From Hyunsoonleella aestuarii (GTDB taxonomy: Bacteria; Bacteroidota; Bacteroidia; Flavobacteriales; Flavobacteriaceae): a DNA stretch of 64,000 bases. Both the position numbers and the translations under genes were made by a program. The stretch covers positions 372,001 to 436,000 of the forward strand of contig NZ_VAWB01000002.1 in the NCBI RefSeq assembly GCF_006148925.1, in the 5' to 3' direction. Of this stretch, positions 51,148 to 58,474 are shown one piece after another (the first letter of the stretch is position 1; the number at the start of each line of letters is the position of its first letter). The notes beneath the pieces are model-generated. The model did not search any database and had not been told where the DNA came from. It saw nothing but the letters and a program-made list of their open reading frames with translations.

Positions 51148-52158
51148 TTATGCCTTAATAAAGTCTGTAATGAGGTAGGTAATAAGTTTACCAATTTTAG
51201 TAGCAGTCTTTTTTGTTGGTGAAGCTTCACATATGTGTAGATAGCAAACATTGTTTTTCTTAGCAAAATAATCTAGAAACTGTCTAGATTTATTAACGGT
51301 GAAACCACTAGGTGTCATCGCACTCGAGGGTATATTTTCAATAGCATCACAATCAATTTCAATACCAAAATAGTCATCACCCACATGTTCTGAAGCACGC
51401 TGCAATTCATATTTAAATTTGGTTTTTTTTCTAATTTCTAAATCTTCAAAGGTATTATATAGTATTTGTTTTGTTTTATTCAATACTTTAAAGACCTTAT
51501 CTGAGGTATAATTTTCATGTAAACCGAAAATAAAGTATTTGTTTATAAAACCTTCATCGAAGGCGTAACTAAATCCATTTCCACTATGCCGACCTTCTTT
51601 ATCTCTAAAGTCGGAATGTGCATCTAGGTTTACAACATTAATCTTTTTTCCTAAAGCTAAGGCAGTACCCTTAATATTTCCGTATGCATTATTATGTCCA
51701 CCTCCTATAATTATTGGTTTTTTTCCAGCTAAAACTATTTGATTTATAAGATGAGTAACAGAATCATCAATATTATTTACCAGCTTTCTTGCCCTTAAAA
51801 CATCCTTTTTTCTAGAAGAATTTAATCTTGAAACAGCCAACATTTCATTGGTGAAATCTAAATGACCTAATATTAATGCGTTATTTGCTCTTGTAAATTG
51901 GTTACTCTGTATGTTTAACAAAACTTTAAGTGTAGCACTCCAAGCCTTTGCTGTTCCACGTTTACCATGGTTTGCAAAAACACCAATATCTTCAGGCAAA
52001 CCAAAAATAACATACTTAACATCCAAATTTTTAAGTTGTTCGTATATATTGGAAATGCTGGTTAAAACTTGAACGTGTTGACCAAATTTGGATTCACCAG
52101 AGCGTTTGTTTAGTAATTTATTTCGAGTAGCGTTATTAAATAAAACTAGGTTGTCCAT
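51148..52158 (-). CDS. hutG: Formimidoylglutamase / arginase-family ureohydrolase
   Basis: About 336 residues from the ATG at 52158. Longer in-frame ATGs would add a hydrophobic leader unlike the family. The Mn-binding residues are in GGGHNNAYGN (His), NLDAHSDFRD (Asp-x-His-x-x-x-Asp type) and EIDCDAIENIPSSAMTPSG (Asp-x-Asp). With imidazolonepropionase encoded 1 kb away, it is most likely HutG, converting N-formimidoyl-L-glutamate to glutamate and formamide in histidine breakdown. Agmatinase or arginase remain alternatives. hutH and hutU are not in the window. Confidence 0.85.
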   Translation of the reverse strand: MDNLVLFNNATRNKLLNKRSGESKFGQHVQVLTSISNIYEQLKNLDVKYVIFGLPEDIGVFANHGKRGTAKAWSATLKVLLNIQSNQFTRANNALILGHLDFTNEMLAVSRLNSSRKKDVLRARKLVNNIDDSVTHLINQIVLAGKKPIIIGGGHNNAYGNIKGTALALGKKINVVNLDAHSDFRDKEGRHSGNGFSYAFDEGFINKYFIFGLHENYTSDKVFKVLNKTKQILYNTFEDLEIRKKTKFKYELQRASEHVGDDYFGIEIDCDAIENIPSSAMTPSGFTVNKSRQFLDYFAKKNNVCYLHICEASPTKKTATKIGKLITYLITDFIKA

Positions 52159-52273
52159 AAAACAATAAATATTGAATAATAAAAATACATCATTATTTAT
52201 TTTTAGCATTATAAAATTGAAGTTATAAAATTTAAAAACATTAGACCTTAACAAACATTAAAAACAAGTAATT

Positions 52274-53158
52274 ATGGAAAACAACAAAAATAGTATGGGC
52301 CTTAAAATAGCTTTAGGAATAGCATTAGTTCTATTTTTAGGAACTGGATTTTATACTATGAATCTTTACAAAGAAAGTAATGATACCAAAAAGCAATTAA
52401 CTGAAGAGAAGCAATTAGTAATGAATGATTTAAACGCCATGGCAAAACAATATGATGAGGCTATTAGCGAGAATGATGTGGCTAATGCTAACTTAGTTGA
52501 TGCCAGAGCAAGAATTCAAGGTTTAATAGATTCTTTAAAGATTTCTGAAACTAATGTGAAGAGTTTATGGAGATATAAAAGTAAATATCAGTCTCTACAA
52601 AAGGAAATGGATGTTCTTTTAGCTCAAAATGATTCTTTACGAGTAGAGAACTCTTACTTAGCCACATCTTTGGATAGTACTCGTGTACGTCTCGAAGAGC
52701 GCACTGTATTTACAGATTCATTATTGGTACAAAATACAGCTTTGGCTGAAGTGGTTGAAAATGCTGCTGTATTATCTACTGTTGGATTAAAAGGATTTGG
52801 AGTTATAGAAAGAACTTCGGGTAAGTTAATCCCAACTGAAAGAGCAAGTCGAGTTGATAAAATTCGTGTTTGTTTTACAGTTGCTAAAAATGCGTTAGTA
52901 CAGGCTGGAGATCAAGAATTATACGTACAGGTAATAGATCCTAACAGTAATACATTAGGATTAAACGATCAAGTACAATTTGGTGAAAAAATACTTAACT
53001 ATAGTATGATTAGTAAATTCAATTATGAAAATAGCAACCTAAATATTTGTGAGTTTGTTGTTTCTAAAGGTGAAGATAAATTTGCTAAAGGTCGTTATGT
53101 AGTAAATGTTTTCAACCAAAAAGATTTAGTATCAAGCTCTGAGTTTACTTTAAAGTAA
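52274..53158 (+). CDS. Membrane-anchored coiled-coil protein of unknown function
   Basis: 294 residues. An N-terminal helix (about 10-26, IALGIALVLFLGTGFYTMN) is followed by a periplasmic coiled coil (about 35-160, with SLQKEMDVLLAQNDSLRVEN) and a C-terminal globular domain of about 110 residues rich in beta structure (VCFTVAKNALVQAGDQELYV, ICEFVVSKGEDKFAKGRYVV). The architecture resembles adhesin-anchor or cell-division cofactors but fits none specifically. It lies on the opposite strand between hutG and hutI, so it is not part of the hut operon, and it ends at a clear terminator shared with hutI. Confidence 0.75.
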   Translation: MENNKNSMGLKIALGIALVLFLGTGFYTMNLYKESNDTKKQLTEEKQLVMNDLNAMAKQYDEAISENDVANANLVDARARIQGLIDSLKISETNVKSLWRYKSKYQSLQKEMDVLLAQNDSLRVENSYLATSLDSTRVRLEERTVFTDSLLVQNTALAEVVENAAVLSTVGLKGFGVIERTSGKLIPTERASRVDKIRVCFTVAKNALVQAGDQELYVQVIDPNSNTLGLNDQVQFGEKILNYSMISKFNYENSNLNICEFVVSKGEDKFAKGRYVVNVFNQKDLVSSSEFTLK

Positions 53159-53180
53159 ACAAAATATAACACTTAAGAGC

Positions 53181-53213
53181 AAAGCCCTAAACTAAATGTT
53201 TAGGGCTTTTTTA
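53181..53213. terminator. Bidirectional intrinsic terminator
   Basis: A 12-bp perfect stem AAAGCCCTAAAC / GTTTAGGGCTTT (53181-53192, 53198-53209) with loop TAAAT and a T-run. It lies between the coiled-coil gene and hutI. Confidence 0.9.
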
Positions 53214-54449
53214 TTCAACCACTTTTCCATTTATAATGACTTGGTCTATGTGGTTATCACCAAAAGCATAGGGTAAATAATTATAGCTTGGAATATCCTT
53301 TGTAATAATAATATTAGCTTTTTTTCCAGTAGTAATGCTTCCATAATCTTCAGATATACCCATGGCATATGCGCCATTAATGGTTGCAGCATTTATGGCT
53401 TCTTCAGGTGTCATCTTCATTTTTATACATGCGGTACTCACAACAAAATTCATATTACCACTAGGGGTAGAACCAGGATTATAATCGGAAGCTAATGCTA
53501 AGGCTAAACCAGCATTTATAAGTTTACGAGCAGGTGTATAGGGGATACTTAAAAAGTAAGAACATGAGGGCAAAGCAACAGGTATCGTGTTACTAGCTTT
53601 TAATGCATTTATATCTTCTTCTGTTAACTCTTCCAGATGGTCTACAGATAATGCATTGTTTTTAACAGCTAATGGTACACCTCCAAAAGCATTAAACTGG
53701 TTGACATGTATTTTTGGAGTTAGACCATATTCTAAACCAGCTTTTAAAATCCTATTGGTATGCTCCAGAGAGAAATAACCTTTCTCACAAAAAACATCAA
53801 TAAAATCAGCTAGATTCTCTTTATGAATCAAAGGAAGCATATCATTAATAATTAAATTGATATAAGCGTCTGCATCACTTTTAAATATTTTAGGAATGGC
53901 ATGTGCTCCTAAAAAAGTAGCTTTTATTTTTATAGGTGCATTTTCACGAATTCGTTTTATAACACGAAGCATTTTTAACTCAGCATCAACGGTTAAACCG
54001 TATCCTGATTTAATTTCTAAAGCACCTGTTCCTAATTTTATTATGTTTTTTACTCTTTTTAAAGATTGTTCGTACAAAGAGTCTTCATCCGTATTCTGTA
54101 ACTCTTCTGCAGAATTCAATATACCACCACCACGATTGGCAATTTCTTCATACGTTAAACCATTTATTCTATCAACAAATTCTTGCTCCCTATTACCAGC
54201 ATAAACAATATGAGAATGAGAATCGCACCAAGATGGTAGAACTATTTTACCAGAAGCATCAATAACTTTATCAGCGTCAATATTAGTGCAGTGATTCATC
54301 TCACCAAATTTCATGATAACATCGTTTTCAATTAAAAGAAAGGCGTTTTTAATAGCTGGCAGTTCTTTCATATCAGCTCCTGATACTTTTAGTTCCGTTC
54401 TTTCTCGAATTTGTAGTAATTCTTTAATATTGGTAATTAATAGTGTCAT
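53211..54449 (-). CDS. hutI: Imidazolonepropionase
   Basis: 412 residues, amidohydrolase superfamily. Metal-site residues are in LPSWCDSHSHIVYAGNRE (HxH), TFLGAHAIP (His), KIHVNQFNAFGG (His) and ALASDYNPGSTPSGNMNF (Asp). These are the diagnostic HutI motifs. The enzyme opens the imidazolone ring to N-formimidoyl-L-glutamate, the substrate of HutG encoded nearby. hutH and hutU are not adjacent, so the pathway genes are scattered in this genome or lie elsewhere. The gene is monocistronic. Confidence 0.95.
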   Translation of the reverse strand: MTLLITNIKELLQIRERTELKVSGADMKELPAIKNAFLLIENDVIMKFGEMNHCTNIDADKVIDASGKIVLPSWCDSHSHIVYAGNREQEFVDRINGLTYEEIANRGGGILNSAEELQNTDEDSLYEQSLKRVKNIIKLGTGALEIKSGYGLTVDAELKMLRVIKRIRENAPIKIKATFLGAHAIPKIFKSDADAYINLIINDMLPLIHKENLADFIDVFCEKGYFSLEHTNRILKAGLEYGLTPKIHVNQFNAFGGVPLAVKNNALSVDHLEELTEEDINALKASNTIPVALPSCSYFLSIPYTPARKLINAGLALALASDYNPGSTPSGNMNFVVSTACIKMKMTPEEAINAATINGAYAMGISEDYGSITTGKKANIIITKDIPSYNYLPYAFGDNHIDQVIINGKVVE

Positions 54450-54505
54450 GTAAAATATTATTGACAGGAAATATCGCTAAATTTAGCAACAATAAATTTA
54501 ATGAG

Positions 54506-55198
54506 ATGCAAACTATAGGATTAATTGGAGGTATAACACCACAATCAACAATAATGTATTATCAGATATTAAATGATCTAGCCGAAAAAGAATTTGGTGA
54601 GTTTCATTCTTGTAAACTTATTATAAACTCAGTAGATTTTGCTGAAATTAGTAAACTACAAAAAGTAAACCGTTGGGATGAGCTAGATAAAATTATGAGT
54701 GATGCTGCACAAAGTTTGGAAAGAGCAGGAGCTAATGTTATTTTAATATGCGCAAATACGATGCATTTAACAATTGATGCTGTAAGAGAAGCAATTTCAA
54801 TTCCAGTTGTTCATATCGCTGATGCTACTGCTGAAGAAATAAAAAAGCAGAAGTTAAGTAAAGTAGGATTGTTAGGTACTAAATATACCATGGAAAAGGA
54901 TTTTTATAAAGATATTCTGAAGTCTAATGGTATTGACGTAGTTATTCCAAATGAAAAAGAAAGGATTGTTATTAACGAAGTTATTTATAACGAACTTTCG
55001 AAAGGAATTTTAAAAAAAGAAAGCAAAGCATTGTATTTAGAAATAATAAATTCATTAATTTTAAGAGGTGCCGAAGGAATTATTTTAGGTTGTACTGAAA
55101 TTCCTCTTTTAATTGAACAGAAAGATGTGAAAGCGCCCATTTATGACACTACAACAATTCATGCATTAAAAGGCTACAGAAGAGCACTTATAAATTAA
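54506..55198 (+). CDS. Aspartate/glutamate racemase family protein (YgeA-like)
   Basis: About 230 residues from the ATG at 54506, the same length as E. coli YgeA; a longer frame overlapping hutI is rejected. The pyridoxal-independent two-cysteine active site is complete: CANTMHL with Cys82 and GCTEIPLLI with Cys196. The start QTIGLIGGITPQSTIMYYQ and the later VGLLGTKYTME are typical. These enzymes racemise Asp or Glu or a broad range of amino acids. The divergence from hutI (56 bp) and the Crp-type gene 3 bp downstream suggest a link to amino acid use. The substrate is not known. Confidence 0.92.
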   Translation: MQTIGLIGGITPQSTIMYYQILNDLAEKEFGEFHSCKLIINSVDFAEISKLQKVNRWDELDKIMSDAAQSLERAGANVILICANTMHLTIDAVREAISIPVVHIADATAEEIKKQKLSKVGLLGTKYTMEKDFYKDILKSNGIDVVIPNEKERIVINEVIYNELSKGILKKESKALYLEIINSLILRGAEGIILGCTEIPLLIEQKDVKAPIYDTTTIHALKGYRRALIN

Positions 55199-55201
55199 TA
55201 A

Positions 55202-55777
55202 ATGAATAGAAACTTTACTTTTTTAAATTCTATTACAGATATATCTGAAGAGGCTTTCGCTATCATTAAAAATATATCTGTTTTTAGAAGAGTACCAGCA
55301 GGGTGTCAACTAGTAAAATATGGAGAAAACACCTCAAAGGTATATATGCTTGTAAATGGTATTATTCGATGCTATTTAAGTACAGAAGAAGGAAAAGAAT
55401 TTAATAAAAGTTTTTATCTACCTATAAGTTTTGTTGGATCCTTAACCGCCTTAATGAAAAAAAAGCCATCAAAATTTGTTTTTGAAACATTGACCGATTG
55501 TAAATTATATGAAATAGATTTTTATAAACTAATGAAACTTTGTGAAGAAGACACTGGCTTTAAAAGCTTATACAACAAAGTGTTAGAAGGTTTATATATA
55601 AAATATGAAAAAAGGTTAGTTGAATTAATTTCATTGGATGCCAAGGAACGTTACTTAGCTTTAAGAAATCAAATACCTAATGTAGATGAGTTAATACCGC
55701 AATATCATATTGCCTCATACTTGGGTATAACTGCCGTGCAATTGAGTAGGATCAGAAAAAAACTGGACGGTGATTAA
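55202..55777 (+). CDS. Crp/Fnr-family transcriptional regulator
   Basis: 191 residues. The N-terminal cyclic-nucleotide-binding beta barrel (about 10-120) contains VPAGCQLVKYGENTSKVYML, VNGIIRCYLS, and PISFVGSLTALM. The C-terminal winged helix is short: YHIASYLGITAVQLSRIRKKL. This form is the type frequent in Bacteroidota, in which the arginine and serine contacts for cAMP are usually not conserved, so the ligand is unknown. It follows the racemase gene after 3 bp and is co-transcribed with it. It may act on the racemase or the divergent hutI, but no operator could be identified. Confidence 0.9.
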   Translation: MNRNFTFLNSITDISEEAFAIIKNISVFRRVPAGCQLVKYGENTSKVYMLVNGIIRCYLSTEEGKEFNKSFYLPISFVGSLTALMKKKPSKFVFETLTDCKLYEIDFYKLMKLCEEDTGFKSLYNKVLEGLYIKYEKRLVELISLDAKERYLALRNQIPNVDELIPQYHIASYLGITAVQLSRIRKKLDGD

Positions 55778-55867
55778 CATTTGTTAACAAAATTATGATT
55801 GGTAAATAATAAATTTACATCGATTTCTTTTTGATTTAGCAAAAGGATTGATAGCTAACCAACCAAA

Positions 55868-55900
55868 AAAAAACAGGTATCTATTAAATACCTGTTTTTT
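55868..55900. terminator. Bidirectional intrinsic terminator
   Basis: A perfect 13-bp stem of AAAAAACAGGTAT and ATACCTGTTTTTT (55868-55880, 55888-55900) with a 7-nt loop. It lies between the convergent Crp-type and fumarase genes. Confidence 0.9.
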
Positions 55901-55922
55901 TATTTTATTATTTCAAGTTTAA

Positions 55923-57320
55923 TTATTTCAAACTGCCTACCATGTCTTCAGGTTTTACCCAAGCATCATAATCTTCGGCATTAACATAACCTAAATTAAT
56001 GGCCTCCTCTTTTAAAGTTGTTCCATTTTTATGAGCTGTATTCGCAATTTCTGCAGCTTTATAATACCCAATTTTAGTATTTAATGCAGTCACTAACATT
56101 AACGAGTTATTAAGTAGTTTAGTGATTACTTCATAGTTAGGCTCAATACCAACGGCACAGTTAAGATCAAAACTTACACAAGCATCACCTATTAATTGAG
56201 CTGATTGTAATACATTGGCTGCCATAACAGGTTTAAAAACATTTAGTTCATAATGACCTTGCAAACCACCAACAGAAACGGCTACATCATTACCTATCAC
56301 TTGAGCACAAACCATTGTTAATGCCTCACATTGGGTTGGGTTCACTTTACCCGGCATAATAGAACTACCTGGTTCATTAGCAGGAATTATTATTTCGCCT
56401 ATACCACTTCTAGGTCCAGATGCCATCATTCTAACATCATTGGCTATTTTATTTAGAGAAACCGCTAATTGTTTTAATGCTCCATGTGTCTCTACCAAAG
56501 CATCATGAGCTGCAAGCGCCTCAAATTTATTAGGAGCAGTTATAAATGGCAATCCTGTAAATTCAGCTATAAATGCTGCAACTTTCTTGCTATATCCTTT
56601 AGGTGTATTTAGTCCAGTTCCAACTGCAGTACCTCCAAGTGCAAGTTCACTCAAGTGGGGTAATGTATTTTCTAAAGCTTTTATACCATGATCTAATTGA
56701 GCTACATATCCAGAAAGTTCTTGCCCCAATGTTAAAGGTGTGGCATCCATTAAATGCGTTCTACCAATTTTAACGACCTCATTAAAAGCTTCAGATTTTT
56801 TCTTTAAAGTATCCCTTAGTTGTTTTACACCTGGTATAGTAGTTTCAACCACTTTTTTATATGCTGCTATATGCATTCCAGTCGGGAACGTGTCATTTGA
56901 GGATTGCGATTTGTTAACATCATCATTTGGTTGAATTGTTTTTTCGCCTTCACCAATATTTTTACCAGCTAATTGATGTGCTCTGTTTGCTATGACCTCA
57001 TTGACATTCATATTACTTTGAGTGCCAGATCCTGTCTGCCATATAACTAAAGGGAATTGATTGTCGTGTTTTCCTTCCAAAATTTCATTACATACCTTTC
57101 CAATTAAATCACGCTTTTCCTCTGATAAAACACCTAATTCACAATTGGTATATGCTGCCGCTTTTTTAAGGTATGCAAAACCGTAGATAATCTCCATAGG
57201 CATTGAAGCAGTAGGTCCAATTTTAAAATTATTTCTTGAACGCTCAGTTTGTGCTCCCCAAAGCTTATCAGTAGGTACTTTTACCTCACCCATTGTGTCT
57301 TTTTCAATTCTGTAACTCAT
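55923..57320 (-). CDS. fumC: Class II fumarate hydratase
   Basis: 465 residues. The signature of the fumarase/aspartase superfamily is [16 protein letters not shown]. Other active-site parts are [29 protein letters not shown], and [15 protein letters not shown]. The N-terminus [31 protein letters not shown] is typical FumC. The enzyme is the iron-independent, oxygen-tolerant fumarase of the TCA cycle. It is monocistronic with a near-consensus promoter. Confidence 0.97.
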   Translation of the reverse strand: MSYRIEKDTMGEVKVPTDKLWGAQTERSRNNFKIGPTASMPMEIIYGFAYLKKAAAYTNCELGVLSEEKRDLIGKVCNEILEGKHDNQFPLVIWQTGSGTQSNMNVNEVIANRAHQLAGKNIGEGEKTIQPNDDVNKSQSSNDTFPTGMHIAAYKKVVETTIPGVKQLRDTLKKKSEAFNEVVKIGRTHLMDATPLTLGQELSGYVAQLDHGIKALENTLPHLSELALGGTAVGTGLNTPKGYSKKVAAFIAEFTGLPFITAPNKFEALAAHDALVETHGALKQLAVSLNKIANDVRMMASGPRSGIGEIIIPANEPGSSIMPGKVNPTQCEALTMVCAQVIGNDVAVSVGGLQGHYELNVFKPVMAANVLQSAQLIGDACVSFDLNCAVGIEPNYEVITKLLNNSLMLVTALNTKIGYYKAAEIANTAHKNGTTLKEEAINLGYVNAEDYDAWVKPEDMVGSLK

Positions 57321-57346
57321 GGTAATAATAATTTAATTTTAAGTTG

Positions 57347-57376
57347 CAAAGTTAATTCTTTTAGCCTTGTTTCAAT
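57347..57376 (-). promoter_or_regulatory. Bacteroidota-type promoter of fumC
   Basis: Read on the minus strand: ATTG (57373-57376), 18-bp spacer, TAACTTTG (57347-57354), the last an exact TAnnTTTG. The -33 element has one mismatch. Confidence 0.5.
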
Positions 57377-57453
57377 TATGATATATGTTAGTTTTTTGAA
57401 AGTTTTTTAACATAATTACGAGCCAATATTTTCGTTTTATTACACGAAATATC

Positions 57454-57481
57454 ATAACTTAGTAGAACTTCAATAAGTTAT
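57454..57481. promoter_or_regulatory. Inverted repeat upstream of the 1-Cys peroxiredoxin gene
   Basis: ATAACTTA (57454-57461) and TAAGTTAT (57474-57481) are exact reverse complements, 12 bp apart, ending 26 bp before the ATG. The centre-to-centre distance of 20 bp is two helical turns, so it may be a dimeric regulator site. Confidence 0.35.
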
Positions 57482-57507
57482 CATTAAATAATAAATAATA
57501 AAAAAAT

Positions 57508-58149
57508 ATGGCAGCAATAAGATTAGGAGACATAGCTCCAAACTTTACAGCAGAATCTACAGAAGGCGCTATTAATTTCCATGATTGGTTAGGAGATAGT
57601 TGGGGTATATTATTTTCACATCCAGCGGATTATACACCTGTATGCACAACAGAATTAGGAACTGTAGCAAAATATAAGATTGAATTCGAAAAAAGAAACG
57701 TTAAAGTTGTAGCACTTAGCGTTGATGGTATTAAATCGCATCATGGTTGGATTAATGATATTAATGAAACCCAAGGCACAACTGTTAATTTTCCAATTAT
57801 AGCTGACGAAGACCGAAAAGTTTCAGAATTGTATGATATGATTCATCCTAATGCCGATAGTAAATTAACCGTACGTTCGGTGTTTGTAATTGGCTCTGAT
57901 AAAAAGGTAAAACTCACTATTACTTATCCGGCTTCAACAGGAAGAAACTTTGATGAGTTATTACGAGTTATTGATTCCTTGCAATTAACCGCTTATCATA
58001 AAGTGGCAACGCCTGCTAATTGGAACAATGGTGATGACTGTGTTGTTGTGCCTGCAGTAGCAACAGAAGATATTCCGGTCATTTTTCCGAAAGGGTATAA
58101 AGAGGTCAAGCCTTATTTGAGGATTACACCACAACCCAATTTAAATTAG
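57508..58149 (+). CDS. 1-Cys peroxiredoxin (Prx6 type)
   Basis: 213 residues. The peroxidatic cysteine is Cys46 in HPADYTPVCTTELG, the wording of the Prx6 class. The resolving cysteine of 2-Cys enzymes is absent; the only other Cys lies in NGDDCVVVPAV near residue 176. RSVFVIGSDKKVKLTI and the long C-terminal extension (ANWNNGDDC, PYLRITPQP) are further class traits. The enzyme reduces peroxides using glutathione-like or other thiols. It complements the 2-Cys enzyme at 23499. It is preceded by an inverted repeat that may be regulatory. Confidence 0.94.
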   Translation: MAAIRLGDIAPNFTAESTEGAINFHDWLGDSWGILFSHPADYTPVCTTELGTVAKYKIEFEKRNVKVVALSVDGIKSHHGWINDINETQGTTVNFPIIADEDRKVSELYDMIHPNADSKLTVRSVFVIGSDKKVKLTITYPASTGRNFDELLRVIDSLQLTAYHKVATPANWNNGDDCVVVPAVATEDIPVIFPKGYKEVKPYLRITPQPNLN

Positions 58150-58182
58150 TTCATAATGCTGTTAATAATTTTTAATTTGATA

Positions 58183-58213
58183 TTGTATAAGAAAGCCTTT
58201 TCAATTATCTTTG
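58183..58213 (+). promoter_or_regulatory. Bacteroidota-type promoter of the 57-residue gene
   Basis: TTG (58183-58185), 20-bp spacer, TATCTTTG (58206-58213), the same -7 octamer as the pheT and peroxiredoxin promoters. The start codon follows 30 bp later. Confidence 0.5.
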
Positions 58214-58242
58214 CCAAAGATTTATAAAAGACACTTATTATT

Positions 58243-58416
58243 ATGTTTGATTTCGACCAATATTTAGGCTTTTTAGCATTTTTAACGATTTTAACCATTG
58301 GTTTTTGGTTAATGATTTTTTTATTGACTTTCGTTATACCTTATTGGATTGGTGGATCTTTAATTGAAAGATTAAAAGAAATTAGAGAAGCAAAAAAAGC
58401 TAAAAGAAACGCATAG
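58243..58416 (+). CDS. 57-residue single-helix membrane protein
   Basis: A small gene in the 326-bp space between the 1-Cys peroxiredoxin and the TonB receptor. It begins MFDFDQYLGFLAFLTIL, has one long hydrophobic segment (residues about 8-40, including IGFWLMIFLLTFVIPYWIGG), and ends with a basic helix (ERLKEIREAKKAKRNA). Its own promoter and a strong terminator frame it, which supports it as a real gene. It may be an insertion-type membrane peptide with the basic tail in the cytosol. No family was recognised. Confidence 0.6.
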   Translation: MFDFDQYLGFLAFLTILTIGFWLMIFLLTFVIPYWIGGSLIERLKEIREAKKAKRNA

Positions 58417-58440
58417 TTAAAAAATAAAGTAACAATTATA

Positions 58441-58470
58441 AAAAAGGAAGCTTATTAAGCTTCCTTTTTT
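58441..58470. terminator. Bidirectional intrinsic terminator
   Basis: AAAAAGGAAGCTT (58441-58453) and AAGCTTCCTTTTT (58457-58469) form a perfect stem with an ATT loop. It lies between the convergent 57-residue gene and the TonB receptor gene. Confidence 0.9.
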
Positions 58471-58474
58471 ATTT

